A DNA stretch of 64,000 nt from Entoloma clypeatum. Its lineage: Eukaryota; Basidiomycota; Agaricomycetes; Agaricales; Entolomataceae. A model generated the notes under the pieces. The model did no database searches. It saw only the letters and a program-made list of their open reading frames with translations, and was not told the DNA's origin. Shown in pieces: positions 1 through 9,782 of this stretch. The translations under genes and the position numbers were made by a program. Positions within the stretch are counted from its first letter, which is position 1. The number at the start of each line of letters is the position of its first letter. The stretch lies in the NCBI GenBank assembly GCA_963565915.1, contig OY751487.1:806001-870000 (forward strand). Direction: 5' to 3'.

Positions 1-3000
1 GTATTTTGTCACCCATTTCAGCCCAATATCAGTATACTTCTTCAGATGCGGGTGGCGTTCACCAAGTGTCTCCCATGCCGTCATAAACATTTCGAAGTTG
101 CATATGCTTGACAAAAGCATTGGCAGCTTTTCTGTGCACATGTTTTGCTGCACGACATGTGGAATCTATTTAAACCAGTCAAGATATGTAGTAATTAATG
201 ATTGTGAAACCTTACTCTGAGAACTGAGGCAAAGTCTTCTTGAGAGGATTGGTTAGAAAGGTTTCGATGGGCTGTAGGTCAAGATGAGAAGTGCAAAAGA
301 CATGAGACGAAGAAAAGCTTTCCTGTCGCAAATAGAGACATCTAATGACCATGGCATGTATCGAGTCCCAACGAGAACGGACATCGAGGAGGAGTTGGAG
401 AATCTTGATATTCTTGCTTTTTCCTTTGGTGCCGAGGCCCCACCAGTGCTCCTGATTGCTGAGTGTGATCGTGTTTTCAAAGCGCTCAATTCTCTGTCCC
501 AAAGCCCAGATCGTGCGTACAGTGTTGCGGCAGGCAGCAACAACATCGCGACTTCCATCTGACAAGTCAGGAGTATGATCAAAATCATCTGGGTCATCTA
601 AATAAGCCGTGTTCATTGAGTCATTGACGACATGTCCAGTTGTGATGTTGATAATGTGGGGGAAACACATGATGTGTCAGTCCTGGGCATCAAACTCAAT
701 ATCACGGTCATCATGCAAGTCCTTGAGGGCTCTCATGAAAGTGTCATTCACTGATGCATTATCAACAGTCCAGTGGCCACCCTGTGGAAGGCGGTATTAG
801 ATTGTATATTGTTTTAATAGAGAATACATACTTTCGATGTGATTCCGGCCAGTTCTAGGATATTCATCGCAATTCCAGCCAGGCGCTGACCGTTGTGGCG
901 TCCCCACATGTGATAAAACTGTCAATATCAACAAGTTGTCTCTTGACTCTTAACCACCTCCATCGCTTTCACCAGCCCCACCCTTCTCAACCAAGTAAGT
1001 GACTAGAATGGTAGAGTAGAGTACTTCCACTGTAGCTGTGTTGCTCAGTACATCTGCAGCTAGCGCCCAGGTGGAACTTCAACAGGTTATGGGCCCCGGA
1101 TAGCAGAGGAACTTGGGAACGCTGGCAACAGCGAGTACCTGCCCACTCTACCCTGGTTGGCAAAGAACCGATTGAAAAATCTAGGTTCTGAGTCATACTT
1201 CTTCACATATAAACCTGGGAACGTCATTACGACAAGTACCTGTCATGAAGCGTCCCTAAGGGGATTGACTTAGTACACATCATGTGGAAACGTTGATTGT
1301 ACCTCATACACTTCTGACAAAAAGGGTTTTTCCCACAACCGCTATTCCTGAAGGGAATATGTTATGAGGAATCATTTATTTGTTTTCTCTAAAATCAAGA
1401 ACATCACTGATTGGGAAAACCCCTTTTAGACTCATTAAAAAATGTCTACCTCTCGCTCCGCCCTTGACTCCATCACCGTCTTTGACGGCATCGACTACCA
1501 GAGTTGGGCCGAGAAAATGAAATCATACCTTCTCCATCAAGGAGTCTGGCGCATCGTATCCGGCGACATTGAGCGCCCTAACATCGCGGACTTTACGGTC
1601 ACGGTCTCCACCCCTGCCTCCGCCACCTCAATGTCTGCGACTCAACCTCCGGTGGTCACCACTACCGTCGACCAACCCGCCTTCCACAAGGAAAGGAAGA
1701 TTTGGATTAGGGACGACAACATGGCTCTAGGCTCCATCCGCCTCAAAGTCTCCGAGGCAATCAGGAGGCACATCAAGGATGCCAAGACCTCAAAAGACGC
1801 CTGGACATCATTGAAGGATGCTTATTCAAAGGTCTCCCCCACCACCATATTTGGCAATTTCAAAGCTGCAGCCTCTTTCAAACTGTCTGGTCGGGACCCT
1901 GTGCCGGAAATCGAGCACCTTGGGTCACTCTTCGCTCGCCTTAGCGACTCAAAATTTGTTGTGCCTGATCTGATGCAGGCTATGATCTTGGCAAGTGCCA
2001 TTCCTGACGCTTGGTCATCTCTCTCCACTGCCCTCTTTCAGGTCTACAATGCCAATGACTTCACATGGCAGGCCGTTAAGTTGAGGTGCATTTGAGTCGT
2101 TTCTTGGTCGCGTCCGAGCCAATGGGCGGTGATGGCAAGATAAGGGTACCACATTTTGCTGGACCATAGATTGGCCATGAAGCTGATTTGCCCCAATGCA
2201 CTCTGCAATGAACTCAGTGAACGGCACTGAAGAAGACAGATGGTATTACCTGAAGTTCTTCCTTGAGGTCCCAGAAAGACGCCGCCCAGGCTTCCAGAAT
2301 CGCCTGCCGAATCTTTGTATGATGCGGAATGTCCTTATCCTCCAGCGTCTCACATAAAAGTAGTAAAAGTTTGCGGAATTCAGGGCATTCAACAATGTAG
2401 ATTGACTGAGTGAAAGTATGTCAGATATGAAAAACAGAAAGGAGTTTGCTGCACTTGATCATCTGTGACAATGAACTTGACAAGCTGCTCAACGAACACT
2501 GTCTGGCTGAAGGGAGCACGCGGCCCCATAGAACAAGAACCCAAACTATCCACCGAGCCGCTGTCCAATTTCGTGAGGTACTCCGTCCAACCTTTTTCCT
2601 GACATTTGGTGATATATGTTTGACAGTGGTTAGCAGTTAGATGGTTCCGAAGGGTTGTTGTTGCTGTCGTCGCCGCATAGGTCCATCTGATATTGTCTGA
2701 AGGAGGCACTTCTCTGCAATGAGCATCAAATCCAATGTCGCAAGACTCAACACAATTACTTACTTGCACAAAATACACACTCACTTGGTGGCCTGGCTCC
2801 CATCTGGTAAAATGTTATCTTCTATCCCGAAGAACTCCCAGACATCGACAGCCTTTTTCCTCTTTTTATGGATTGGGAGTTGGGCTACTTGAACTGATGG
2901 GCTCAAGTGTCGTGTTGCAACATTGGATGGACAAGCCAACTCATCATCGCCTTCTGCATTTCTATTGACCCCGGTGAAGTTGAAGTCCTCTCCAGCGCTA

Positions 3001-3131
3001 TTGCCATCCTGGGCATGAGGGCGTCGACATCTCGTTCCCAAATAACCTGCAACAGGGCGATGCTGGGCCAGAGCCGGGGGTTGGTTCTGAGCGAGAGGCT
3101 GGGCATGACTGGAAAGGGATTCAGCTGACAA
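1..3131 (-). pseudogene. hAT-family transposase, decayed and split by an insertion
   Basis: Reading the minus strand from 3131 down, an N-terminal BED-type zinc finger region (VWEFF ... TTTLRNHLTANH) is followed, after a short intron, by the conserved fungal hAT block EFRKLLLLLCETLEDKDIPH, then LGQISFMANLWSS and YLAITAHWLGRDQETT (ending near 2096). The frame resumes near 925 with MWGRHNGQRLAGIAMNILEL, an intron at about 782-831, VDNASVNDTFM, then CFPHIINI, RSRWDSIHAM (about 330-360) and AIPAFEMFM-like residues (FEMFMTAWETL) close to position 60. The C-terminal dimerisation part lies beyond the left edge. Two in-frame stops are visible (one after the ATK before VCILC, one in DAQD*HIM), and a copia Gag fragment interrupts it, so it is not functional as it stands. 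hAT assignment is secure; exon limits are approximate. Confidence 0.85.
1442..2095 (+). pseudogene. Ty1/copia Gag (UBN2/DUF4219-type) fragment
   Basis: An open frame of 217 codons begins MSTSRSALDSITVFDG and carries the copia Gag core: DYQSWAEKMKSYLL near residue 20, the W-rich substrate region, IKDAKTSKDAWTSLKDAYS near residue 110-130 and the helix ending QVYNANDFTWQAV. Copia Gag forms the retrotransposon particle and binds its RNA. The frame runs into hAT sequence at about 2070-2090, so zinc knuckle, protease, integrase and RT are all missing. The 500 bp upstream (about 926-1441) is probably LTR and leader, but no second LTR exists here to prove it, and no clear 5-bp target duplication was found at the hAT junctions. 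Confidence 0.75.
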
Positions 3132-3260
3132 CGACGAGGTGGCATTTCTGGATGGGGAGGTGATGAAAAATCATGTACACTGGCTAGGGAGAATACACAC
3201 TAAGGTCTTTTATCATTCACAACTATCGCGTAATTACTTCCAACAGGACTCCGTAATCTA

Positions 3261-3270
3261 CCACCCCCTG
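3261..3270 (-). repeat. Candidate hAT terminal inverted repeat
   Basis: On the minus strand the sequence beginning at 3270 reads CAGGGGGTGGTAG, the CAG-initial shape expected for a hAT terminus, about 130 bp upstream of the transposase start. The next eight bases on the plus strand (3271-3278, cagtgcta) would be the target duplication. The partner end is outside the window, so this cannot be confirmed. Confidence 0.3.
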
Positions 3271-3278
3271 CAGTGCTA

Positions 3279-3590
3279 AGGGTGAAGTTGTAAGAAACAA
3301 CAGATTGACGTACAAAGTGCATACATATCTGCATCCTGAGTCCTGCAAATTAATCCATCGCGCAAGTCCCAACTGTGGCACTTGGTAGTGATGGGCTCCT
3401 CCGTTGATCTAGGACTATATCTTCCCTTCACATTGCCCTTGCTGAATGTTGGTCGGGTACCGAGTTATGAATCTGTTAGATCCATACTGTCACAAATGGA
3501 CAAGGCGCGCACTTGTTCCTCCCCTATTACCTTTGATAAGCGACCTGGGCTTTAAGTTATTGACCTATCAAATGATGAATGGACGGTGGA
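3279..3590. other. Spacer with no recognisable gene
   Basis: Between the putative hAT end and the repeat block at 3591 no open frame with recognisable content was found. Confidence 0.5.
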
Positions 3591-4206
3591 TGCACCTGTT
3601 GCCAAGATTCCCAAGGGGCAGCTCTCAACGTTTGATCCGCCTCATGTGCATGTGATCGTGAAGCGACGATGTAACAGCAGTGTCGTGTGGGGGATTGAAT
3701 TCATTGGTGGATATGATCTGCCTCGTGGAGAGTGTTATCGTGAAGCGGCGATGTAACTGCAGTGTCATGTGGGGGATTGAATTCATTAGTGGATATGATC
3801 TGCCTAGCAAGGCCTCCAACTTCCGATTCCATTGTTTGAGTTCCGTGGTGTATCAACAACTGGACACCCCAGCACATGATTTTTCCTTCTTGCTCTTGTA
3901 CCACCACCTTCCCCATATGCACAATAGTACTCTACCACTAGTATAGTAGAACTATCTAATGTAGTCTAGTAAATAGAATAGAACTACAAATTCAAATAAG
4001 TATATGGAAACTAACTGTCCATGGACGCTGCTACTACATTGCCAACATTGGTTTGCGATGCACCACCCACAAGGCAGATCATATCCGCCGATGAATTCAA
4101 GCCCCCCCACCCGACGCTGCTGTTACACCGCCGCTCCACGATCATACACACATGCGGCGGATCGAACATCGAGAGCTGCCCTTCACAAATCTTGGCAACA
4201 GGTTGC
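3591..4206. repeat. Three copies of a coding-like repeat, two direct and one inverted
   Basis: Copy 1 (3591-3723, plus), copy 2 (3736-3805, plus, only the 3' half) and copy 3 (4072-4206, minus) share a block that reads in one frame as VAKI.(K/E)GQLS.FDPPHV and then KRRCNSS. Differences are scattered and the peptide is better conserved than random spacing would suggest, so this may be an exon fragment of an unrecognised gene copied next to retrotransposon A. Copy 3 abuts the broken 3' end of element A. I do not recognise the protein. Confidence 0.6.
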
Positions 4207-4229
4207 ATGGCCACTCACTCTTCACCGTC

Positions 4230-5951
4230 TGTTCATCATATTGTTGTCTTGCTTCTGAGAGAGTACCGCTCCAATGGCATAGCCCAATGCATCGGTTTCA
4301 ACCCTGAACTGTCCCTCTGGTTTTGGTAATGACAAGACTGGTGCCAATGTAATTGCCCATATGAGACCTTCAAAGGCTTGCTGCTCTCCTGGTCCCCAAG
4401 AAAATGCTGTACCGCCTGTGAGCGTGGTGAGAGGTTTCGCAATGTTCGAGTACCCTTCAATAAAATGTCAATAGAAGTTAGCAAATCCAAGGAACCTCTG
4501 AACTTCCTTTTTTGATGTGGGTGCTCGCCAGTTTTGGATTGTATCCACCTTCTCAGTTTCCATTTCGACATGTCCCTCACCAACAACATATCCCAATATA
4601 GGACATTTCGTTACTTCCCATAAACACTTCTTCTCCTTTAGGAACAAATCATTGTCCGATAGGATCTGTAGAATTTCTTTGGTGTTTCGCACGAGTTCTT
4701 CCTTGGTTTTACCAATAACCACAATGTCATCCATGTAGATCATGCAGATACGTCGGTGGATTTGGTCCCCAAATAGACTAGCCATCATCCAAGAGAATGT
4801 TCCCAGGGAGTTGCAAAGACCGAAAAACATGACCAATGGTTCGAACAATCCTCAACTGGTGAGGAAGGCAGCTTTCCATTCATCGCCCTCCTTAATCCGG
4901 ACATTGTTATAGCCCCACATGATGTCCATCTTATTGAAGTAGACTGCATCTTTCAGCATGTCCAAGAGATCGGATATTCATGGGAGTGGGAACTTGTCTT
5001 TGACCGTGAATTTATTGACCATGTGGTAATCTTGTACCAATCGTTTGGAACCATCCTTCTTGTTGATGAGGAAGCAAGGGGAGGCATAAGGGGATTTGGA
5101 CGGGCAGATCTTTCCTGTTGCTAGACCCTCGTCAATGAATGCGTCCAATTCCTCTTGTTCCTTTTGTGTCATAGGATATGTATTTCTCCCTAGTTCCTTT
5201 GGTGCGTCCGGTGTAAGTTCGATACCATGGTCCCATTCCCTCTCCTTTGGGATCTTGTCAAAGTTCTCTTTCTCGAAAAGATGAGCAAATCGTTCAACAT
5301 ATGAGGGTCGTTTGGTTGTGGGAGGTGGTGTGGGAGTGACAGCTTCCAAGATAGGGTCTCCAGGCTTCCATTTCTGATTCGACTTTTTGGGTGCATCTTT
5401 GTCGCGCACCTCAACCATGTGAACCCGGTGTTTGCAACCATCAAGGTTAACCCTGAAATCCGAGTGTTTGGTTCAGCATGTTGTTTAGCACTGGTTAAAT
5501 GTTACAGTGCCAGTTGTCCAATTGATTGTGGGGTTGTGGTGTACCAACCGGTCATGTTCCAGAGCATGTCCGTTCTCCCAATGTCCAGTACCATTGCTTC
5601 CATGGTTTCCTGATGTGCTCCCAAATCCAGCTTGACTTTGGCAAGTTGGTTCGCTTTCTGTTGTCGATTTGGTGATCCATCCGCATTTAGAATTGCTATG
5701 GGCGGTATTCCTCATGTGGGGAGGTTCTGTTCACATACTATTCTGGGATGGATGCATGTGCGTTCACATCCGCTGTCAACCTCAGGTTGGATAACCTTTG
5801 GTCCTCGTCGTGTTTTGAGCTGAGCTAACAGCCTGATCTCTCGTCTTTTCAGAGGTTTATCTCCCTTCACAATCTTAGTCAACCCAGCGGCTTGCTTGGC
5901 AGGGATGACATAGGTTCTATTGTCTGAGTCATACAAGGCAAGCAAGTCCAT
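4230..5951 (-). pseudogene. Gypsy A protease and reverse transcriptase, broken
   Basis: Retropepsin residues appear as VDSGCERTCIHPRI near 5760 (usual DSG), after the lead MDLLALYDSDNRTYVIPAKQ at 5951. The RT N-terminal region runs 5418-4978 (SPYASPCFLINKKDGSKRLV, QDYHMVNK) and the polymerase motif IYMDDIVV lies near 4735, followed by GYVVGEGHVEMETEK and QRFLGFANFY. Frame breaks near 5485, 4970 and 4500 prevent a continuous polyprotein. RNase H stops abruptly at about 4230. Function in a complete element would be maturation and reverse transcription. Confidence 0.85.
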
Positions 5952-5982
5952 TTAATAGATAAGGGTTGCAACTTAGCGTTGT

Positions 5983-7185
5983 TTAATCGGACCCTTCAGG
6001 AAAATCCTTCTCGTCGGCTTCTAAGATTGTGGTTTCATCATTCTTGGCATCTTCCTCAGACACCTTCCTAACCCTTCCAGAGTTCTTCTTTGGCTTGTGG
6101 CAGTTGCGCGCGATATGACCTTCTTGGTCGCAGTTGAAAGACTTGCGACCATCTTTCTTCTTTGGGGTGTTGCAGTCCTTGGCAAGGTGACCGAAGTGTT
6201 GACAGTTGTAGCAACAGGCTACTCCTGCTTTGTCGATCTCCATGGCCTTGCCCTGACCACCATAAGTGGTACCCGATCCGGTGCACATGTAGCCGCCACC
6301 TCAGATGACCAGTGCGTGTCCTTCCATCTGTTGTCCCTTGCTTCGGATCTCCTTTGCATACTCGGAGTATGTCTTGCCATCACTAGCCACTTGTTCAGAG
6401 ATTCTGCGGTTGATGTTCTTCTCTAGGATGTATTTCCCAGTTTCTTCGCCAAGGTTTGACAGCTTCAAGAGCTCTTCGAATTCATCCAAGAATTCATTGA
6501 CGGTGCGTTTCTCTTGTCTCAGGACTTTGAGTCTTGCTTTGGCAGCGACCGATTTGTTGGCGATGGAGAATCATGTGGCAATATCATCGGAGAAGCCTAG
6601 CCAGGTGATGTTCTCATTGTCAACAGCAAGAGCGTCTAACTTGTTACTGGCCCAGTGCCTGCCGGACCCTTCCATCATGCAGGATAGTACCACAAGAATC
6701 TTCTGATCATCTGTGAGGCTCTTTTGGAACCTGATGTATAGTTTGGTGGCTTTCCACCACTCATCAAAGGTGTGTCTGTCCTTGAACATCCCAGGATCCT
6801 TGATGATCTTTGATGTATCCATTGTTTGTACTGCCGGAGCTTCTGCCATGTCTAGAGTCTGCGGAGGAGAAGAGGGGTCGGGTTGTTGGGATGAAGATGG
6901 GGTTTGGGATACAGGTAAGGATTGAAAATGAGTCCCTGTTCTAGGCGACTGTTTGATATCTGACTGCACAGAGTCAAAAGTAAATTTGTCAGGGGACTCA
7001 TCGGCAGAATTGGTGGCAAAACACTTGGGGTATCTCCTCTGTAGATCTCTAAGGAATCTCTGTTCCTGCGTGTCTGTTGGTCGCGCAAAGGGGTCAAGTC
7101 TCTTGTTCTGTGCCCAATGGTTGTACTCGGTCTGTTGCTCTTCAGTGGTGAAGTGGGTGTAGATCTGCTGCTTCGAGTAAGACAT
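5983..7185 (-). pseudogene. Gypsy A Gag polyprotein with two zinc knuckles
   Basis: The frame begins MSYSKQQIYTHFTTEEQQ at 7185 and continues through the capsid-like region FDEWWKATKLYIRFQKSL and WLGFSDDIAT, then EELLKLSNLGEETGKYI, to the nucleocapsid end. Knuckle 1 is CYNCQHFGHLAKDC; knuckle 2 has lost its first cysteine (SFNCDQEGHIARNC). Two in-frame stops split it: one where copy B has CGA (A has TGA, near 6570) and one where copy B has CAA (A has TGA, near 6300). Both are explained by decay of an ancestral CGA. It ends EADEKDFPEGSD. Confidence 0.88.
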
Positions 7186-7610
7186 GATGATGTGGCTCTG
7201 GGACGTCTCAATGTGAGCGTCCTAATCAATCTTCTGATAACGGTTGTCTGGACACCGATAAACTCTCTGATCTCTGTGATCCGACCTGTCTGAGGTCCTT
7301 TTTGAATGTGAAAGCTTTCGAGTTTGTTCTGTCGGGCGTTATAGCGCGTGATCTGGTGTTGCCGAGCAAGATGGATGCTCTCTGCTATCTTGCTGTGGGG
7401 GCGATGCTCATCATTGTCTAGTTCTTCGTCAAGCACCTGCTGTAGGATGCGACGGATCTCCGATTCGATGTACTGCTGGATGAGTGTAAAATCGATACTG
7501 TCTCGAGGACTTAGCTCCTCCTGTCGGGCTTCTGGCATGCTGAATGGGTTACTGGTGAAGTCTTCAAAGAAGCGTGACGTCTTGACTCGTCTGGTAGTTG
7601 CTCTCTTCAC
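6852..7610 (-). other. Long open frame upstream of and overlapping gag in gypsy A
   Basis: An open frame lacking an obvious ATG starts KRATTRRVKTSRFFEDF just inside the LTR and runs for about 250 codons, passing into the first 330 nt of gag in another frame. The 5' 140 codons (ESEIRRILQQVLDEELDN, GRITEIREFIGV) are charged and helical-looking. The same frame is open in copy B (about 61,970-62,726). It may be a leader protein, a Gag N-terminus joined by frameshifting, or only an unselected frame. Confidence 0.4.
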
Positions 7611-7640
7611 TCTGGGCGAACCTAACGAGATTTAGCAACT

Positions 7641-8042
7641 TGTTATGCTTAACAAACCATTCCAAGGTTCGGGCAGAGTATGCAGGAAGTGGAAAGGCGA
7701 AGAGCAATGTGATTGCTAAATCTAAGAAATCTAACTATGCTACAGAGGGTTTATATAGGTACTGACTATAGGTGGTAGCGGATGAGTCAGTACTGCAGAA
7801 GGCAGTGCGCATGAGTAAGGCGACTGCGGAAGGCTATGTACAATGAGTAAGCTGACTGCAGAAAGCGAGTCAGCGTGGAAGCGAAGTATACTAAAGGGGA
7901 TGATGAAGTAAGGTAGTGAGTCAGACTGGGAATCAAAGGTTGCGAAAGTAGACATTAGACATAGTAAGTTTGTAAGAGGGTGCCGCGTTCGGATGATAGG
8001 TAAAAGATATGACGTGGTCCTCATACCGCAGAGTCCGTAACA
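7641..8042 (-). repeat. 5' LTR of gypsy element A
   Basis: On the minus strand the LTR starts TGTTACGGACTC at 8042 and ends GCATAACA at 7641, giving TGTTA...TAACA inverted ends and about 402 bp. A TATA-like motif (TATATAAACC on the minus strand) lies near 7746-7757. The LTR of copy B at 61,419 matches it closely, which fixes both ends. Confidence 0.9.
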
Positions 8043-9230
8043 CTCAGCTTGGGCCGCACGGGCCTTTGTTTTGGTGTTAGAAGATGATTTCTTCGAGCAG
8101 TCGGAAGCCTGATGACCAACATTGCCGCAAAACATGCATAAATTATTGTCAAATCGTTGTTGGCGTTCTTGGGGAGTCAATTTCCTGTCTTTGCCAAGTT
8201 TGTCAGAAAGGGCGGATTTCAGAGAGGTAGATGATGATTTTTGTTGTTGTTGCGAGTTGGGTTTAGATGATGAAGAGTTGTTGGAAGATGATGAAGCAGG
8301 GGTCTGTTTCTTGTCGGATTTGTCACATTTGTCACATTTCAGAGTGGATTTGTCGGAGGAGCGTGATTTCTCACGTTGACATTCCCAGTAGCGGGCATCA
8401 ATGTTATGGGCCATTATCTTCAACTCGGCCAGAGTTTTAGGTTTGGGGTAGGTCCCTAAAACATCTTTGATATGTTCCGCTAAACTGGTATAGTACCGAT
8501 ATCAGAGCGCGCCATCATCCCACTGCGTGCGAGCGGAAAGATGTTTGAAGTCCACATTGTAACATAGGATCTTCTGATTGTCGCGCATCCGAAGGTGATC
8601 CAGACTATCCTCTGCTTCTCCAGTTGGATCGATAGGTCCGAATTCAGATCGGAGGATATGCACAAAGGCAGACCAGTCACCCAATTAGACAGAGTCGTTG
8701 TCGGACTCTCCCAAGAGAGTGGGCTCAAACCATTCGAGCGCGGTTCCTTGGAGGTACAACAGAGCAAAACTGACTTTGTTATCATCATCGTCAAAGGCGG
8801 GGTTGTTTCGGAAATATAGTGTGCATTGTGCGAGGAAACTGGTGAGGTTCTGAGAGTCAGAACCGTCAAAAGTGTCGGGTTCCTTCGACTTCTTTTTTGG
8901 AGTCTTTGGAGTCTCTCTATGTTGGAGGTCCTGCATCATAAGCATAATTGCTTTGGCAAGGTTTGGAGTTTGCTCATGATGGAAAGGATTATTGTTGTCA
9001 AAAGGAGAGGTCGGAGATTTAAAAGGACAGGATTCTTGAGGAATCGGAGGTCCTTGTGTCTGAGGTGTTTGGAGACGACGTGTTGGAGATATGGGGTCAG
9101 GTTTGGGTGCAGATTCTTCTGCCAGAAAATCTTGGAACATATGTAGAAATGAGGCCCTGGTGTCCTGCAGATTTGAAGCTTCTGCTGTGGCTGCTGCTGT
9201 GTGGGAGTTCTGAGTGTTGCGGGCTGCCAT
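8043..9230 (-). pseudogene. Gypsy element C Gag, interrupted by element A
   Basis: The frame starts MAARNTQNSHTAAATAEA at 9230 and contains the retrotransposon Gag block (KEPDTFDGSDSQNLTSFLAQ, then TALEWFEPTLLG), a long serine/asparagine linker and one zinc knuckle, CMFCGNVGHQASDC, near 8140. Two in-frame stops (TAA near 8685 before LGDWSAFVHIL, TGA near 8513 before YRYYTSLAEHIK) both look like C-to-T losses of Gln and Arg codons. The frame is cut exactly at the LTR of element A. No protease or RT of C remains. Confidence 0.85.
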
Positions 9231-9276
9231 AACTGGAATTTGAAATACGGATAAGCAAGTGGCAGTTTGAATATAC

Positions 9277-9441
9277 TGTTAAGAACTGATCGACAAAAAT
9301 GTCGGAGCTATGTCAGACGTGTCAGAGGGTTGGAGGGTTGGAGCGCATACAATGTAGGGGCAAGGACTTGGCTTCAACTTATGTGTTGCACCCTCGCTAA
9401 TATGTTGGTGTCCTTATTTCGAAGGATCGGAGGATTGGAGG
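9277..9441 (-). repeat. 5' LTR of element C, inner part
   Basis: The block between the gag leader of C and element D begins TGTTAAGAA on the plus strand at 9277. It shares the recurring GTCGGAG/GGTTGGAG composition with 15687-15994, and together the two parts have TGTTA...TAACA ends. The interruption is element D, which duplicated GGAGG on insertion. Confidence 0.6.
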
Positions 9442-9771
9442 TGTTGAGGCGACGCTAAGTCAAACGACGTCGCGAGCCCAAACTTAGGAACTTAGAAGAT
9501 GGAGCATGGAAAGATGAAGAAGGGGCTGTATTGCCAAGAGACCCAGTGGGAATCTCAAGAGAACAAGCTATCAAATACAAGTGAAAGTACCCTACTTATA
9601 TATGTAAATACCATGAGGCTGCATTGAGGCAGCATCATGCTATGCGACTCTGGATCCTTCGCATCCTGCTGCATTGTAATGATAAGATGTCCTTATGTAC
9701 GACACGATGTAGATAAGATAAGATTGAGATAAGATAAGATAAAGTGAAAAAGTGAAAATATGATCATAACA
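9442..9771 (-). repeat. 3' LTR of element D
   Basis: It reads TGTTGAGGCGACGC...GATCATAACA on the plus strand. A run of GATAAG repeats sits near 9715-9745, close to the end of the LTR. It pairs with the LTR at 15352-15681. Confidence 0.95.
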
Positions 9772-9782
9772 TTACCCCCTTT

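Larger units (their letters stand above)
4210..8042 (-). mobile_element. Ty3/gypsy retrotransposon A, 3'-truncated
   Basis: The order on the minus strand is 5' LTR (7641-8042), leader frame, gag, protease and reverse transcriptase. The element breaks off inside RNase H (GYAIGAVLSQKQDN near 4290-4230), so the rest of RNase H, integrase and 3' LTR are missing. It is the same family as the plus-strand copy B at 61,419-64,000. Its LTR lies directly against the gag of element C at 8042/8043, so A inserted into C. Target duplication cannot be tested because the 3' end is gone. Confidence 0.9.
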
